Shown here: piece after piece, positions 24,008 through 34,283 of the stretch
How positions within the stretch are numbered: the first letter of the stretch is position 1
Layout: every line of letters begins with the position of its first letter
From: Eremomyces bilateralis CBS 781.70
Lineage: Eukaryota; Ascomycota; Dothideomycetes; Eremomycetales; Eremomycetaceae
DNA: 64,000 nt
Direction of reading: 5' to 3'
NCBI RefSeq assembly: GCF_010015585.1
Contig: NW_022985085.1
Span: 68,384-132,383 of the forward strand
Notes under the pieces: generated by a model
Seen by the model: the letters and a program-made list of their open reading frames with translations, nothing else
Told to the model about the DNA's origin: nothing
Database searches by the model: none
Position numbers and translations under genes: made by a program

Positions 24008-24856
24008 ATGTCATCAGGCAAGGCGCCGCTAGGGCGTACTCCGTCTCAGAGACTTCCAGCACCCTCATTGTTCGTTGGCCCTCCATCGAGAAATGCATCA
24101 GCGACGTCCCTTTTGTCACCACAAGTCACAGCATCTGGACGCGTTCCCTTAATACGGCAGAGGTCCCATACTGCTACGAGAAAGGGTGCACCTGGAGGAG
24201 GGGAAGCTGAAGCCGGCCCGAGTACTTTGCAAAAAGCTTACCCGAGAAGACAAGATCCGGAAGCGCATCTTGAGCAGCGGCGAAATGAGCGCACCGATGC
24301 AGCGTGGGCAGAACTGCAGAATACGCTGGAAGAGGTGGAACTGTGTGCTATGAATGAAACGCACATCTTCGGTCCGAACCACGCCAAAGCCTTGGATGAC
24401 TTGAGGACCGCACAGTTGGCCTTGGCGCAAGCATGGGCGAAAGGGGAGATCGAAGATGAGAGCGAGGCTACGACGAAAGACACCTCGGGGAATGTTCCGG
24501 AATGTTCCAATGCCCTTGACCAAGAGGCGGATCGCAAAGGAGCAGGTCCTTCCCAGGAGAAAGACGCCGGGAGAAACAGGAGTAGTTCAGTGAAGAGCGC
24601 GGCAAGCGGAAAGAGTCAGCTGGAGGAAGAAACCGAAAATGACATCCTCCTTGCGCGGAAGAGACGAGAAGCGAATGACCGCCACTTCAAGAAGGTCAAT
24701 ACTGGTGTCTTGGATGTCGTGGCTAAGCTCGGGGAGGTTTCAAAGGCAATGAAGGAGGTTGAGATCGAGAGTCGCGAGATCTGGGGGGAAGGAGAGAGTC
24801 TCGACATGAATTCAGTGAACGCTAGTGAGAGAGAGGCCTACCGCAAACCATCCTGA
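24008..24856 (+). CDS. Uncharacterised protein with C-terminal coiled coil
   Basis: One exon of 282 codons from an ATG. I do not recognise the family. The first 90 residues are Ser/Pro/Arg-rich and likely disordered. A helical segment follows at about 98-148 (AWAELQNTLEEVELCAMNE...). A charged linker rich in Glu, Lys and Ser spans about 148-205. A predicted coiled coil closes the protein at about 212-262 (ARKRREANDRHFKKVNTGV..., LGEVSKAMKEVEIESREIW). The good coding character and heptad-like pattern argue for a real gene. The layout would suit a small subunit of a kinetochore, tethering or lysosome-related complex, but nothing in the sequence decides this. Confidence 0.7.
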   Translation: MSSGKAPLGRTPSQRLPAPSLFVGPPSRNASATSLLSPQVTASGRVPLIRQRSHTATRKGAPGGGEAEAGPSTLQKAYPRRQDPEAHLEQRRNERTDAAWAELQNTLEEVELCAMNETHIFGPNHAKALDDLRTAQLALAQAWAKGEIEDESEATTKDTSGNVPECSNALDQEADRKGAGPSQEKDAGRNRSSSVKSAASGKSQLEEETENDILLARKRREANDRHFKKVNTGVLDVVAKLGEVSKAMKEVEIESREIWGEGESLDMNSVNASEREAYRKPS

Positions 24857-26077
24857 GGGATCATCAACCAGATTGGAGCGACTGCACTACATATTCGATG
24901 TGGCAGATGTTCCGGACACGACTATTGGTGCTACGATCGCACGTGTCACATCATCGGCAGGACGACATATTCTATCGATCCAGGCTGTCGTGAAAATACA
25001 AAGTATCGACCGATGCGAGGCGACTTGCATCGACAGTCTCAGTCTTCTACTTTCATCCTGGCAAGCGGCGACAGAAACCATTCGGTGTGAGAAGAGCTGC
25101 GCTTGTGTCACTCGAGATCCTGATCTCGAGCCCTTCGCTCCGTATTGCACGAGACGACCCAGAGCAGGGTCGGCTGCCCGTATTTCTAAGAATACCTATT
25201 TCAATAAACGTGATTGAAGGCAGTCGATAGGGAGAGTCTTCAATGCACGGAGGTTATCAATGCAACTAATTGTGTATAAATACTGACATCACACGGTCAC
25301 GGCTAGAACTCGCCTCTCTGGCCAGCATTTGAGTGTGCGTCGTAGCATTTTATCCGTCAGTTGCAGTATACATACCTTACTCCACGACGCCAGTGTAGAA
25401 GCGAATCCTACATTGCATAGTCCTGGTTCTAGACTGGAGCGGAAGGCTTTACATAGCTGTTCGGCGAACAAGAAGCACAACTCATAGTCGCTATTTATAC
25501 CCCAACCGTCATCGTCCCAGGCTACCAGTGCATAAGCTCGAGAAACCGCTTCGGAGTTCGATACGAAGGAGAGAATTTCAAGACAAAACTGCATGATGGA
25601 CGTGGAAATTCTCTATCTAGTTCGAAATATTGGCATCCATGATTTCCTGTGGCTGGCTGTAACATTCTCCATTCCGCCTAGTGTTGAGCGGACGTTGACA
25701 TTTGTTCGAGGTCTTGGTCGTGAGACATACTGGGGCATTGGCTGCTGTCAACAAGGATGCACATGATATGCCACCTAAATTTAGCGCATTCCAAGGCAAT
25801 CTGGCTTTTTCGACGTCGGCTTGCATTATTGGGCTTCTGCTGTAGGGGAGGGGGACTCCATTTACGAGAATTCGATAAACTCCCGCAAGGGGTCGATGGC
25901 CTGGATCTCTTCCGTCCGGTTGCTGCAGAGTAGTTAGTATCATGATCCTTGACCTTTCTGTCATGCGATATTAGATCTCTACGTAATGGCTGTAGGTCCA
26001 TTTCTCGGTATATTAAAGGGATTGAGTATGAAATATAATCTCCACTGCCACCCTCAACTTCCGTCACTCGTTACAAC
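24857..26077. other. Intergenic region
   Basis: About 1.2 kb without a gene I can support. Open frames here (24825-25217 plus, 25289-25594 minus, 25678-26067 minus) show no recognisable domain. The final 100 bases carry a TATTAAAG motif about 60 bp before the secreted-protein start and are probably its promoter. Confidence 0.45.
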
Positions 26078-27136
26078 ATGAAGACAGACACTATCCTGAC
26101 GTTCGCTGTCACAATCGCCACTGCGGTGGCAGATCTTCCTCTACCAAGCCTGACATCTTCTCCCCCTCCGCCGCCACAATGGACAATTCCGTGCTCGATG
26201 GGCGGATCATGTCCGTCCCCATTTACATGCACACCGACAATGCCATCGCCGAGTAGCGGTCCCTGGGGCGGGCTGTGCGTCTCGTTCCCGACCCCGACCC
26301 CCTCGTCCAGCTCGCCCGATCCACCGCAATGGACGGTTGCATGCACAGGAGGGGCCGGCGGAGATTCCTGTCCGCCTCCGTTGGTATGCAAGCAAACACT
26401 GAAGGCTCCGCCCGGGGCGACGGTATTTGGCGGGGTGTGCTATACAGTGGAGCCGACACCGACGCCCTCGTCCTCACCGCCGCCACCGCAATGGACGGTT
26501 CCGTGTACGATGGGCGGATACTGTCCACCGCCGCTGACGTGTACCCCGACGATGCCGGCACCAACGGGTGGTCCATGGGGCGGGTTGTGCTTCTCCGCGC
26601 CAACGCCACCGCCCTCCTCGTCCTCGCCGCCACCACCGCAATGGACAGTCCCATGTACGATGGGGGGATACTGCCCATCGCAAATGACATGCACGCCGAC
26701 GATGGTACCCCCTACAAGCGGCCCATGGGGCGGCCTTTGCATCACGACGCTCGTCCCATCGAGTCTTGCGCCCTGCACAATGAGCCGGCCTTCTCCGGCG
26801 TGCCCGACCGGCTCGACGTGCACGCCGACGATGGTGTGCACCAGCGGTCGTCCGTGTGGGGGGTTATGCCTCTCCACGCCGACTCCCCCGAGTTCGAGTG
26901 CGCCGCTAAGTTCTACGCCGTTGAAACGGTGCCGAGGGGGGAGGTTTAAAGAAGACTGCGAGGAAGGGCAGATCTGTACGGAGATACGGGGGTCAAAGGA
27001 CAAGAAGTTTTGCGTCGACACGTGCGGAGGGTTCGTTGGCAAGCAGTGCCCGGGGGGAAGGAGGTGTGTCGACCTGCCAGGGGACGGTTGTGATCCGAAG
27101 AGAGGCGGTGCCGACTGCCGCGGCATCTGTGTGTAG
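26078..27136 (+). CDS. Secreted cysteine-rich tandem-repeat protein
   Basis: One exon, 352 codons. A hydrophobic signal peptide covers about the first 18 residues (MKTDTILTFAVTIATAVA). Five modules of about 45-50 residues follow between residues 30 and 280. The best copies read PPPPQWTVPCTMGGYCP..TCTPTM...GGPWGGLC, each with four cysteines, separated by Pro/Thr/Ser-rich linkers suited to O-glycosylation. The C-terminal 70 residues form a different cysteine-rich module ending in CPGGRRCVDLPGDGCDP and GGADCRGICV, a motif I know from many small secreted proteins of Aspergillus and Penicillium. No enzyme domain is present. Likely a cell-wall or extracellular protein; carbohydrate or host-surface binding is conjecture. 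The DNA repeats suggest copy number can vary between strains. Confidence 0.85.
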   Translation: MKTDTILTFAVTIATAVADLPLPSLTSSPPPPPQWTIPCSMGGSCPSPFTCTPTMPSPSSGPWGGLCVSFPTPTPSSSSPDPPQWTVACTGGAGGDSCPPPLVCKQTLKAPPGATVFGGVCYTVEPTPTPSSSPPPPQWTVPCTMGGYCPPPLTCTPTMPAPTGGPWGGLCFSAPTPPPSSSSPPPPQWTVPCTMGGYCPSQMTCTPTMVPPTSGPWGGLCITTLVPSSLAPCTMSRPSPACPTGSTCTPTMVCTSGRPCGGLCLSTPTPPSSSAPLSSTPLKRCRGGRFKEDCEEGQICTEIRGSKDKKFCVDTCGGFVGKQCPGGRRCVDLPGDGCDPKRGGADCRGICV

Positions 27137-27236
27137 AGAATTCATAAGACCGGTCCTGCAATTCACGGCAACGAAGCAATGATGCGCATCTGGATGAATG
27201 AGATCCATAGTATCAAGGCAATCCAACCATCCCTTC

Positions 27237-29678
27237 TCACTCCCATGCATCTCCCCAACCTTCATCCTCATCGTCTTGCTTCTCCGCTTTCTTCGAAGTG
27301 GGTTTCGGTTGCGGTGCTGGAGTAGGCTTCGATGAAACTACGCTTTTCCTCACAGTACTACCGCCTATGACCGTAGATTTGGTCCCTGTACCCGATCGAG
27401 ACGCGGGCGCCTTTTTAAGCCCTGTAGGCAATGGTTTGGCCTTCTTCGAAGATTTCTGGGCACTGAGCCATCCCGCAAAGTCAGGTTCCCCTTTGTCTTC
27501 GTACGTCGTGATAGTAGCCGATGTCTTCCGCGGAGCTGCGCTGGAAGCGAACATGTCAAAGTCGTCAGCGGTCGTGTCCTTCTTCGTTTCGGTCGGCTCA
27601 TCCTCGAAATCGCCCCAGGCATCCATAGCGTCTTCGTCCACTGAGTTCTGATCTGACGTCGGCGTAGATACCACAGGTGCGTTAAACGGATTGGGTGACC
27701 CGGTTGACGAATGGGATTTCTTCAACTGAGATGGATTTAATCCACGGGCATTAAGGGGATTGGGAGAGGGTTTCCGTGCATCGGCAGGAGGCGGTACTGA
27801 AGATGGCCTGGTACCATTTGGACTCACGCCATTTGGCACCGTTTGCATCTCGCCACTCGCGGTCGTAAGCTTGTTGGTGAATGATGAGATGGCCCAGCCA
27901 GCCCATGAAGACGAGTCAGATTGATCATTCCCGATACGAGGCGTATTTGAGCTGCTAGTACCAGCGGTTGACTGAAGTGCGGTATCAGGTAAGGTCTGAG
28001 CATACTTGCGTATCCTTTGCATGTAAATATCCAGCGTTTTGTTCGCCTGGTCTCGGATCAGCTTCTCCTTATCGACTAAGGAAGGGGATATCGCAGGGAG
28101 GATCTTGGTTGCCCCATCTTCCTCGCTGAACACATCAGATGTTGCGGCCAGTGCCATCAGCGCTGCGTTTCTGGCATGGATGAACGGGTCTCGAAGCGCC
28201 CGAGAAAATGCGGCGACGAGGATTTTCGAGCGGGAACTCGAATTCAGGTTTCGAGCCAGCTTGCCCAAGCATATCGTTGTGTTCGTTCGAATGCCAGGTT
28301 GGTCGTCGTTGGCGGTTTTCGCAAGATATCGGAGCAATTCCCCGTTGACGGTTCGGTCAGATAGTTTTGGCACGATGGTCAGAACTGCTTTGAGCGTCTG
28401 TTCCCGGACAACCGGAGCCACGTCCGTGAATCCAGTCACCATTTGAGGAAATATCTTGTCATTGACAAGCTTCGGAGGCAGGTGGTCGATCATGAAAGGG
28501 AGGTTGTCTAAAAGACAAACCCTCATGGCACGATCTGGGCTTCCGAATAGTCGAACGATAACCGGATTCATTCGCATCTCGTATTCCTCCTCCGAGAGTT
28601 TAGAGCTGATCTTCACCACCATCCCGAAGACCTTCGCACCACCACCCCCGAACTCCACCGATTTTAAAAGTTCGGGGAGAACTTTCATTTTGAAGAATTC
28701 TTCGGGAAAGTCATCGGACAATTCATCGAGCTCGCCCAAGAATTCTTCCCGCTCATCGTCAGACTTCAGCCCCAGGTTTTCGATGGCATCGGTGATGTGA
28801 ATGAGTGGCGTCTGAAAGAACCCGCCGCTCCTCTCCCCTTGGTCCAGAAATTGTCCGACCGTGCTCCGAGTCTTCGGATTCGCGTTGACAAGTCGTCTGT
28901 AGCTCTGCTGCATGCTCGGAGGGACAGCCTTCAACTGGCTCAGCTGCTCTCTTCCATTAAAACTTCCGTTACACACCTCAAAAATCAGGATGCCGAAGTT
29001 GTACGCATCCACGGCGGTGAGCGGATTCTTTTTGATCGCCTCCCATCCGGAGTTCGCGACTTCCGGAGGGCTATATCGCCCGGAGTCGGGGACGAGGCTC
29101 CCAAACGGATATATCACCGCATCGTCTTCTTTCATCGAGCTGAGAATATCGAAGCCGCCGAGCTTCCACTCTCCACTCTCGCCCATGAATATGGACGCGA
29201 CCCGCAACGAACCGTGAACGGATGATGCATCCTCGTTGATGAACTTCACCGTCTTCGCGACGCTGTGAAGACCCCACTTGATCGTTTCCTCGGCAAGGCT
29301 CTTCCTCTTGATGTGCCACGTCAGAGGTACCAGGCGCTCGGTCGCGATGTATATGTATTGCTCCGTCTCGACAGAGTCCAGGACCTTGATTACGCCAGGA
29401 TGTCGTAGCGTTCGGAGTTTACGAGCGGCATTTCGAGCGAGGGGAAGCCGTGACTTGTTGGCTTGCACATCGAAAGACAATATGCTGCACTTGGAACCGT
29501 CTTCCTGCATAATCGGTCAGCATCTCATGATATTCCTCCGCGTAGGAGCGCATACCTTTCTGGTCCCGTTATGTAGCGTCCATATCGAGTCAGAGAGGTC
29601 GACGCGGTCGCCGAAGGAGTAGGGAAATGGAGGCCCTTTGGATATGGCTGAAGCTACTGCCGACTTCAGAAAGTCCAT
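27237..29678 (-). CDS. SCY1-family pseudokinase with HEAT repeats (Cex1/SCYL-like)
   Basis: Exons 29678-29556 and 29504-27237 give 796 residues; the 51-nt phase-0 intron joins LHNGTRK to EDGSKCSILSF. An N-terminal kinase-like fold covers about residues 20-300, but the catalytic signatures are degenerate: the HRD loop reads VHGSL and the DFG position reads GGFD, so it is a pseudokinase. HEAT repeats span about 340-560 (VRLFGSPDRAMRVCLLDNLP, VVREQTLKAVLTIVPKL, PGIRTNTTICLGKLA). The rest is disordered and ends DEGWGDAWE. SCY1 proteins link COPI-coated vesicles to tRNA export; yeast Cex1 takes tRNA from exportin at the nuclear pore. An in-frame ATG lies inside the intron, so one-exon models would misplace the start. 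It is convergent with the secreted-protein gene. Confidence 0.93.
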
Positions 29679-30860
29679 AGCTTCAGTATCGGGTTGGAGC
29701 GGCGCGTTCGATGGATTTTCAGAGGGCAGAACTCAGATTTCCCATATGCCTCCAGTCAAATCGAGGGATCAGGATGGCATTAATATTCGAGCCACGGATG
29801 CATGATTGCATGTGGTAATGTGATCGCGCATGTCTTCGGGTTCAACGTCGAGGGCCCCCTGGCTGCCATTCTGTTGTTGACTGATTGTGGTCCACTAAAC
29901 TTTTGGTTCCAATCTTTTTTGATTGACATCCTGGTTCCTGACTCCTATTATTATTTTATTATTATTTTCCTATAGTTACGGAATACCGTACCCATCATAC
30001 TGAATTTTCCCATTTGTTTGCTTCCCTGCATAATCACCCGAGTATGTATAAATCGCGACTATGCCGCGACCATATTGTTTCTATGGCTTCTGCGTCGCTT
30101 CGACCCGCCCATGGTGCTGTTGGTCTTCCGGGAGAACACGATGCAATATCAACCAGATATTCAGGGGTATTGCCCACCAGCACGTAAGCCTACTTATTTC
30201 CCTACCAAATATTCCGTCAAAGTCTTCTTTCGTCAGTGATGATCACTGGTAAAAGGTCTGACATCTCCGGTTCATTGTACGGCCTCACTGCTGGTATCAA
30301 ACCCGGACGCTCAGAGAATGGTTGATCCGCCTTTGCCGGCCCCTACTCTCCGGTTTCGCCGAGTTGTCGTTGGTGACTATGTCGGCTGAAGAGAAGGAGT
30401 ACATCAACCCGTCACCAATGGAGCTTTCGACTGCTTTTTAGTCGTGTAGCCAATGGCGGTGACGTATACTTGGGTATTGTTCGCACCTCGTCTGCGGCAT
30501 CGCTGGGACAGCCTCTCCGTGACGGCGGCTGTGGTTTGATCTGGTCTAGGGCTCAATGAACCGTGTGAATGAAGGCAAAAAGACACACAAGATCTGAGAC
30601 ATCGCTATCTGCTCCTTGGTTTACAGAAGATATAAGAGGAGAAGAGCGCTAACTGGTTTTGCTAGGGTCCAATACATATATCATGCCTTCTAGAACCAGG
30701 AAGCAAATTCAAGGCGTATTAAACTCTCCATTTCATGCGCTGATGAGAGGTATTTCGATATCATATACTAACATGCTAATAGATCATCTTCGGCTGGGCC
30801 AAGATTCCGTGGAAACCCAAGATTAGAACAACATCAAGGCCTTCTCTCAAAGTGCTCCTA
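29679..30860. other. Intergenic region
   Basis: About 1.2 kb between the SCY1 start and the 3' end of the proton-channel gene. An (ATT)-rich microsatellite-like run lies at 29945-29972. Short open frames at 30018-30252 are unremarkable. A possible tiny spliced ORF near 30684-30828 is discussed among rejected items. Confidence 0.45.
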
Positions 30861-31533
30861 TCAATAGTCCAGCTCTGGTGAAAGAGATGTAAGTTGAGTC
30901 CTTAGTCTATGGTTCTCCTTCTCAAGGACCTCAATCCTGCCATTAAGAACCTCCATCAGCCCCGCAGCGCCCCCGGAAACCTCTTTACCGATCTTATAGA
31001 GTCGCCATAACCTCAGGATGACGGCCAACGAAGCCGCGTCCTTGGTGACGCCGCGAAGAAGGGTATCAACGACCAAATTCCCAATGATCACCGTCGCGTC
31101 AAACACACGGAACCAGGACCGAAAATATTGCGCGCCAAATGCCCAGATCGAGAAAACCAGCTCGGCCATGAATAGGCATGAGAACGCAAAGCTCACGTTC
31201 CCCAACGTGCCCAGGGCATGCGATGCCGCCTTCGACTGGATCCCATTGCAGCGTTGCTCGCAGGTGTAAAGGTTGATCATGTAGCCTACGTGGACACGGT
31301 GAGCTTGAGGTTCCACACATTCTAAAAGGCCTCACACCTGCAAGTATACAGGAACCATCGAGTCCAACCAGCAGGGAAACCAAGCCATGTCCCTTTTTTG
31401 AGTCCAAGGCGTTCTGGGTAGCCTGGCGAGCATTGCGTCTCGGAGAAAAACCGGAGTACCTGCGAAAAGCAAAATAGGACTCTCTTCTTCCAAGCAAGGG
31501 AGCAAACTCGGGGGCCTCAACGTCGGGATTCAT
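30861..31533 (-). CDS. Voltage-gated proton channel (Hv1-like voltage-sensor domain protein)
   Basis: Exons 31533-31338 and 31285-30861 give 206 residues; the 52-nt intron splits a Gly codon (CILA-G-YMINLYTCE). Four membrane segments are visible. S1 carries an Asp (SLLVGLDGSCILAGYMI) at the place of the Hv1 selectivity-filter Asp. S2 carries Glu (CLFMAELVFSIWAF). S3 has FRVFDATVIIGNLVVD. S4 reads VILRLWRLYKIGKEV, giving Arg-Arg-Lys at three-residue spacing against Arg-Arg-Arg in animal Hv1. There is no pore domain. The C-terminus is a coiled coil (LMEVLNGRIEVLEKENHRLRTQL), which in Hv1 makes the dimer. Hv1 channels let protons out of depolarised cells. Fungal homologues are known; their physiological role is little understood. 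Confidence 0.87.
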
Positions 31534-32241
31534 TTAGATGATACTGAATAGTGGAAATGTAATAATATCAAAGTCACACCCGGCTTTCATAATTCAAAAT
31601 GCTCAAGGGAGAAGACGCAGGAGTTTAATAACATGAGTAGCCAGGCAGCTCATGACTTGCCTGGTCATTCAGTCATACACGCTGTCTGTGCTTCCTACCA
31701 TTAATCGACATGAGTATGAAAGAATGATGCAGCTGATGTCTTAAACAGAGAACTCGTGTAAGGCTGCTCATATTGACCTGCTGACCTGGTCTGCCTTCTA
31801 AACTGAGACTGAGACATCGCCACCTCAATCACTCAATGAGCATAAGGCTGTCACGTGACCAATACCGGATATTCTTCGGATTCTAAATGCGACTCTCGAG
31901 GCAATGAATGGATTAGAAGCTTGGGATTGACGCGGAATAACAGTGATCAATATTATCATGGCATATTCTGAGTGAATGGAAACGCACTCCGATGAAACGT
32001 TAGCAAGCTTCCCCAATCCGCCCGGATAAGATAGTTTGGACCCATCAGAGTGGTCGCGTTCCCCCGTCCCACCAGGGTTCTGCACCGCCAACCCGTCCCT
32101 TCGCGGTTCACAGTTCCGCCTTTATTTCACCAACCCAACTCAGCCTTGTCAGGCAACACCTCCACCTACCCGATCACGTCTATTTCCTTCTTTCCCAGCC
32201 TCCACCATCTCCCACCGATCCGCACATCTACATCCTTCACA
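31534..32241. promoter_or_regulatory. Divergent upstream region, proton channel and poly(A)-binding protein
   Basis: This 708-bp spacer separates divergent start codons. A GTCACGTGACC palindrome occurs at about 31850-31861. The last 150 bases before the PABP start are C-rich with ACCC and CCACC blocks, typical of a housekeeping leader. Confidence 0.45.
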
Positions 32242-33263
32242 ATGGCGGACGAAGAGCCCCAGCATAAAGAGCAGCCGCTCGACACGCAAGAGCTCGACAC
32301 GGAACAGCTCGACACCCAAGCCGAAGATGGCCACGACGAGGTGAGTTCGCCCGGCGCTTCTCCGCGCCCTCGGACACCGTCGCTGACTCCCCGCCCTCAG
32401 GAAGATATCGCGGCCATGAAGCAGCGCGTGCAAGAAATGGAAGCGGAAGCGGCCAAGCTTCGCGAGATGCAGGCGTCGCTGGACGCGCAAAACCGAGACC
32501 TGCGCGAGAGCAAGGAGGACATCGACGCGCGCAGCGTGTTCGTGGGGAACGTGGACTACGGCGCGTCGCCCGAGGAGATCCAGGCGCACTTCCAGAGCTG
32601 CGGGCCGATCAACCGGGTCACTATCTTGCTGGATAAGTTCACGGGACATCCAAAGGGGTCAGTCAACGCACCAAGAGTCGGACTTTCTTTCTACACATAA
32701 ACCGCACGTGTTTCTGCCTGTTTTTCAAGACGTTTCTATCGGGGTGTTTTCGACATGGGTGGTCTTGATGGATCTACCCACACCTCCCTCGGTACCTTGT
32801 CTTTGAAGTCATGACCTATAGAATTTGAAGAGAAAGACCCCTCGCTACCTGGCAAGAGTTTGGCAGCAAGAGGCGGAACGCTAATGGGGGCGTTGCAGGT
32901 ATGCGTATGTGGAGTTCACCGAACCGAGCTACGTCACCAACGCTCTGGTGATGAACGAAAGCGTGTTCCGAGAGCGAAATCTCAAGGTATGCCTTTCCAG
33001 CGTTAAGAGTCGGCTGCAATTCTTACCATAAACCGTACAGGTTGTTCCAAAGCGGACAAATCTTCCGGGCCTGACCCGAGGCGGCCGTGGAGGTCGAGGC
33101 GGGCCGCGTGGTGGGCGAGGAGGCTCCAGGGGTGGCTATGGTGCTCCATCGTATCGCGGAGGGTAAGTTTCCTCCCGCCTTTCTTCTGGCAGTGCTTCTG
33201 ACCTAAATCAGTTACAGAGGAGGATCGCGTGGGCGTGGCGGTGGTGGATACCGGCCCTATTAG
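32242..33263 (+). CDS. Nuclear poly(A)-binding protein, PABP2/PABPN1 type
   Basis: Five exons, 32242-32340, 32401-32657, 32899-32986, 33041-33162 and 33212-33263, give 205 residues. A Glu/Asp-rich N-terminus with three DTQ/DTE-type repeats is followed by a coiled coil ([19 protein letters not shown]). One RRM follows, with RNP2 SVFVGNVDY and RNP1 KGYAYVEF, then an RGG-rich tail ending GGGGYRPY. This is the PABPN1 layout; the protein coats nascent poly(A) tails in the nucleus, controls their length and takes part in export. The 241-nt second intron is unusually long for this window and interrupts RNP1. Intron 1 is 60 nt with no in-frame stop, so its retention would add 20 residues. The last intron has two in-frame acceptors six bases apart (TCAG/TTACAG) that would include or skip Tyr-Arg. 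Confidence 0.93.
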
Positions 33264-33648
33264 ACGCCAACGGGCACCGCTGGCATCTCGCTTGTGCACT
33301 TACTTTCGGGAGGGACACTGGGAAAATCGGGTAATGGAGTCTTAAGATTGAATATTGATCGCTCTCGCCTCCGCGGGGACGACCGGAAATGCGCCGCAAG
33401 CGCCGTGGCGTCGAGAAAATGCAGAATTCATTTCATTTCGCTTCCATGATGCACTCGCTCCCTGTGCAGTCAGATTCGTTGAATCCCCTATCCCCGTAAC
33501 TCCATCAGATCCATGCTCGTTCAGATTCTTAGCCGAACGATCCCACCAACTCCTCGTCAGGCTTGATGCCCATAAATCATCTCCTCCAGATCCACCACGA
33601 CGAAACGTCCCCTTTTCATCCCTTAAACCGGCTCGCGGCCCTACCCCA

Positions 33649-34283
33649 TCACGGCGCCGGATTCTCCCTCACCACCTGCTTGATCTTCCGCTCATACGCC
33701 GCCCGATCCTTCTTGAACAGCGTATACGCCTCCGCCTGCGCCGGCGACTCCTGATTCGGTTCGTCCAGCAGCGACTGGATCCCGAGCAGGATCTCCCGGA
33801 TGGTGATCGCCGGCTTCCAGCCCTCGTCTTCGTTCAATATCGACAGGCACACGGTTCCGCTGGGGTATACGTTGGGATGGAAGAGCGGGGGGGTGAATTT
33901 GCCTGGGCGAAGTTAGTCTTGCTCGAACTTGGTTGCGGGGAGCAAACGCACATTTTGGGGGTTTCGTTGGATATTCTTTTGGGGCCGGTTGTTAGCAAAT
34001 CTGGTTGGATGGCGCGAGCGTAGTCATCACTCACCGTCGGGGAACGTCACTTCGAGTTTGAAGAGACCGCTAGCCCAGATGGTCTTGTCCTTCCCGGGGA
34101 TACCGCACTCCCACTTCTTGATGTCGAGCACCCCGTTATTCGTGCGGACGGGTTTGGCGTAGAATCCGAATGGGTGGTCTTTCCTCCATTGCTTCCTGGA
34201 GCGAAGTTAGAGCCATGCGTAAGCAGAATACATAGAAGGACTCCATACCTCTCCTCTTGGAGACGCGCTTGGCTTAACGACAT
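33649..34283 (-). CDS. ubc9: SUMO-conjugating enzyme UBC9
   Basis: Exons in transcript order 34283-34249, 34195-34035, 33975-33952 and 33902-33649 give 157 residues, the exact family length. The E2 fold is complete: [20 protein letters not shown], the UBC9-specific [15 protein letters not shown] insertion, [15 protein letters not shown] with the catalytic cysteine, and the C-terminal helix ending VVRENPAP. It transfers SUMO to lysines in psi-K-x-E sites. All three introns split codons. The third exon is only 24 nt (PTKPPK region). It is divergent from PEX19 and convergent with the poly(A)-binding protein gene. Confidence 0.97.

Noticed and set aside
25289-25594. 101-codon minus-strand frame
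   Set aside because: No domain, no neighbours in support, and within the range expected by chance in GC-balanced DNA.
26071-27126. Long minus-strand Gly/Val/His-rich frames
   Set aside because: Antisense shadows of the tandem repeats in the secreted protein; the plus strand has a signal peptide and conserved cysteines.
30684-30828. Possible 36-codon spliced ORF with a TACTAAC branch site
   Set aside because: The implied intron is only 33 nt, shorter than any other here, and the peptide has no recognisable feature.
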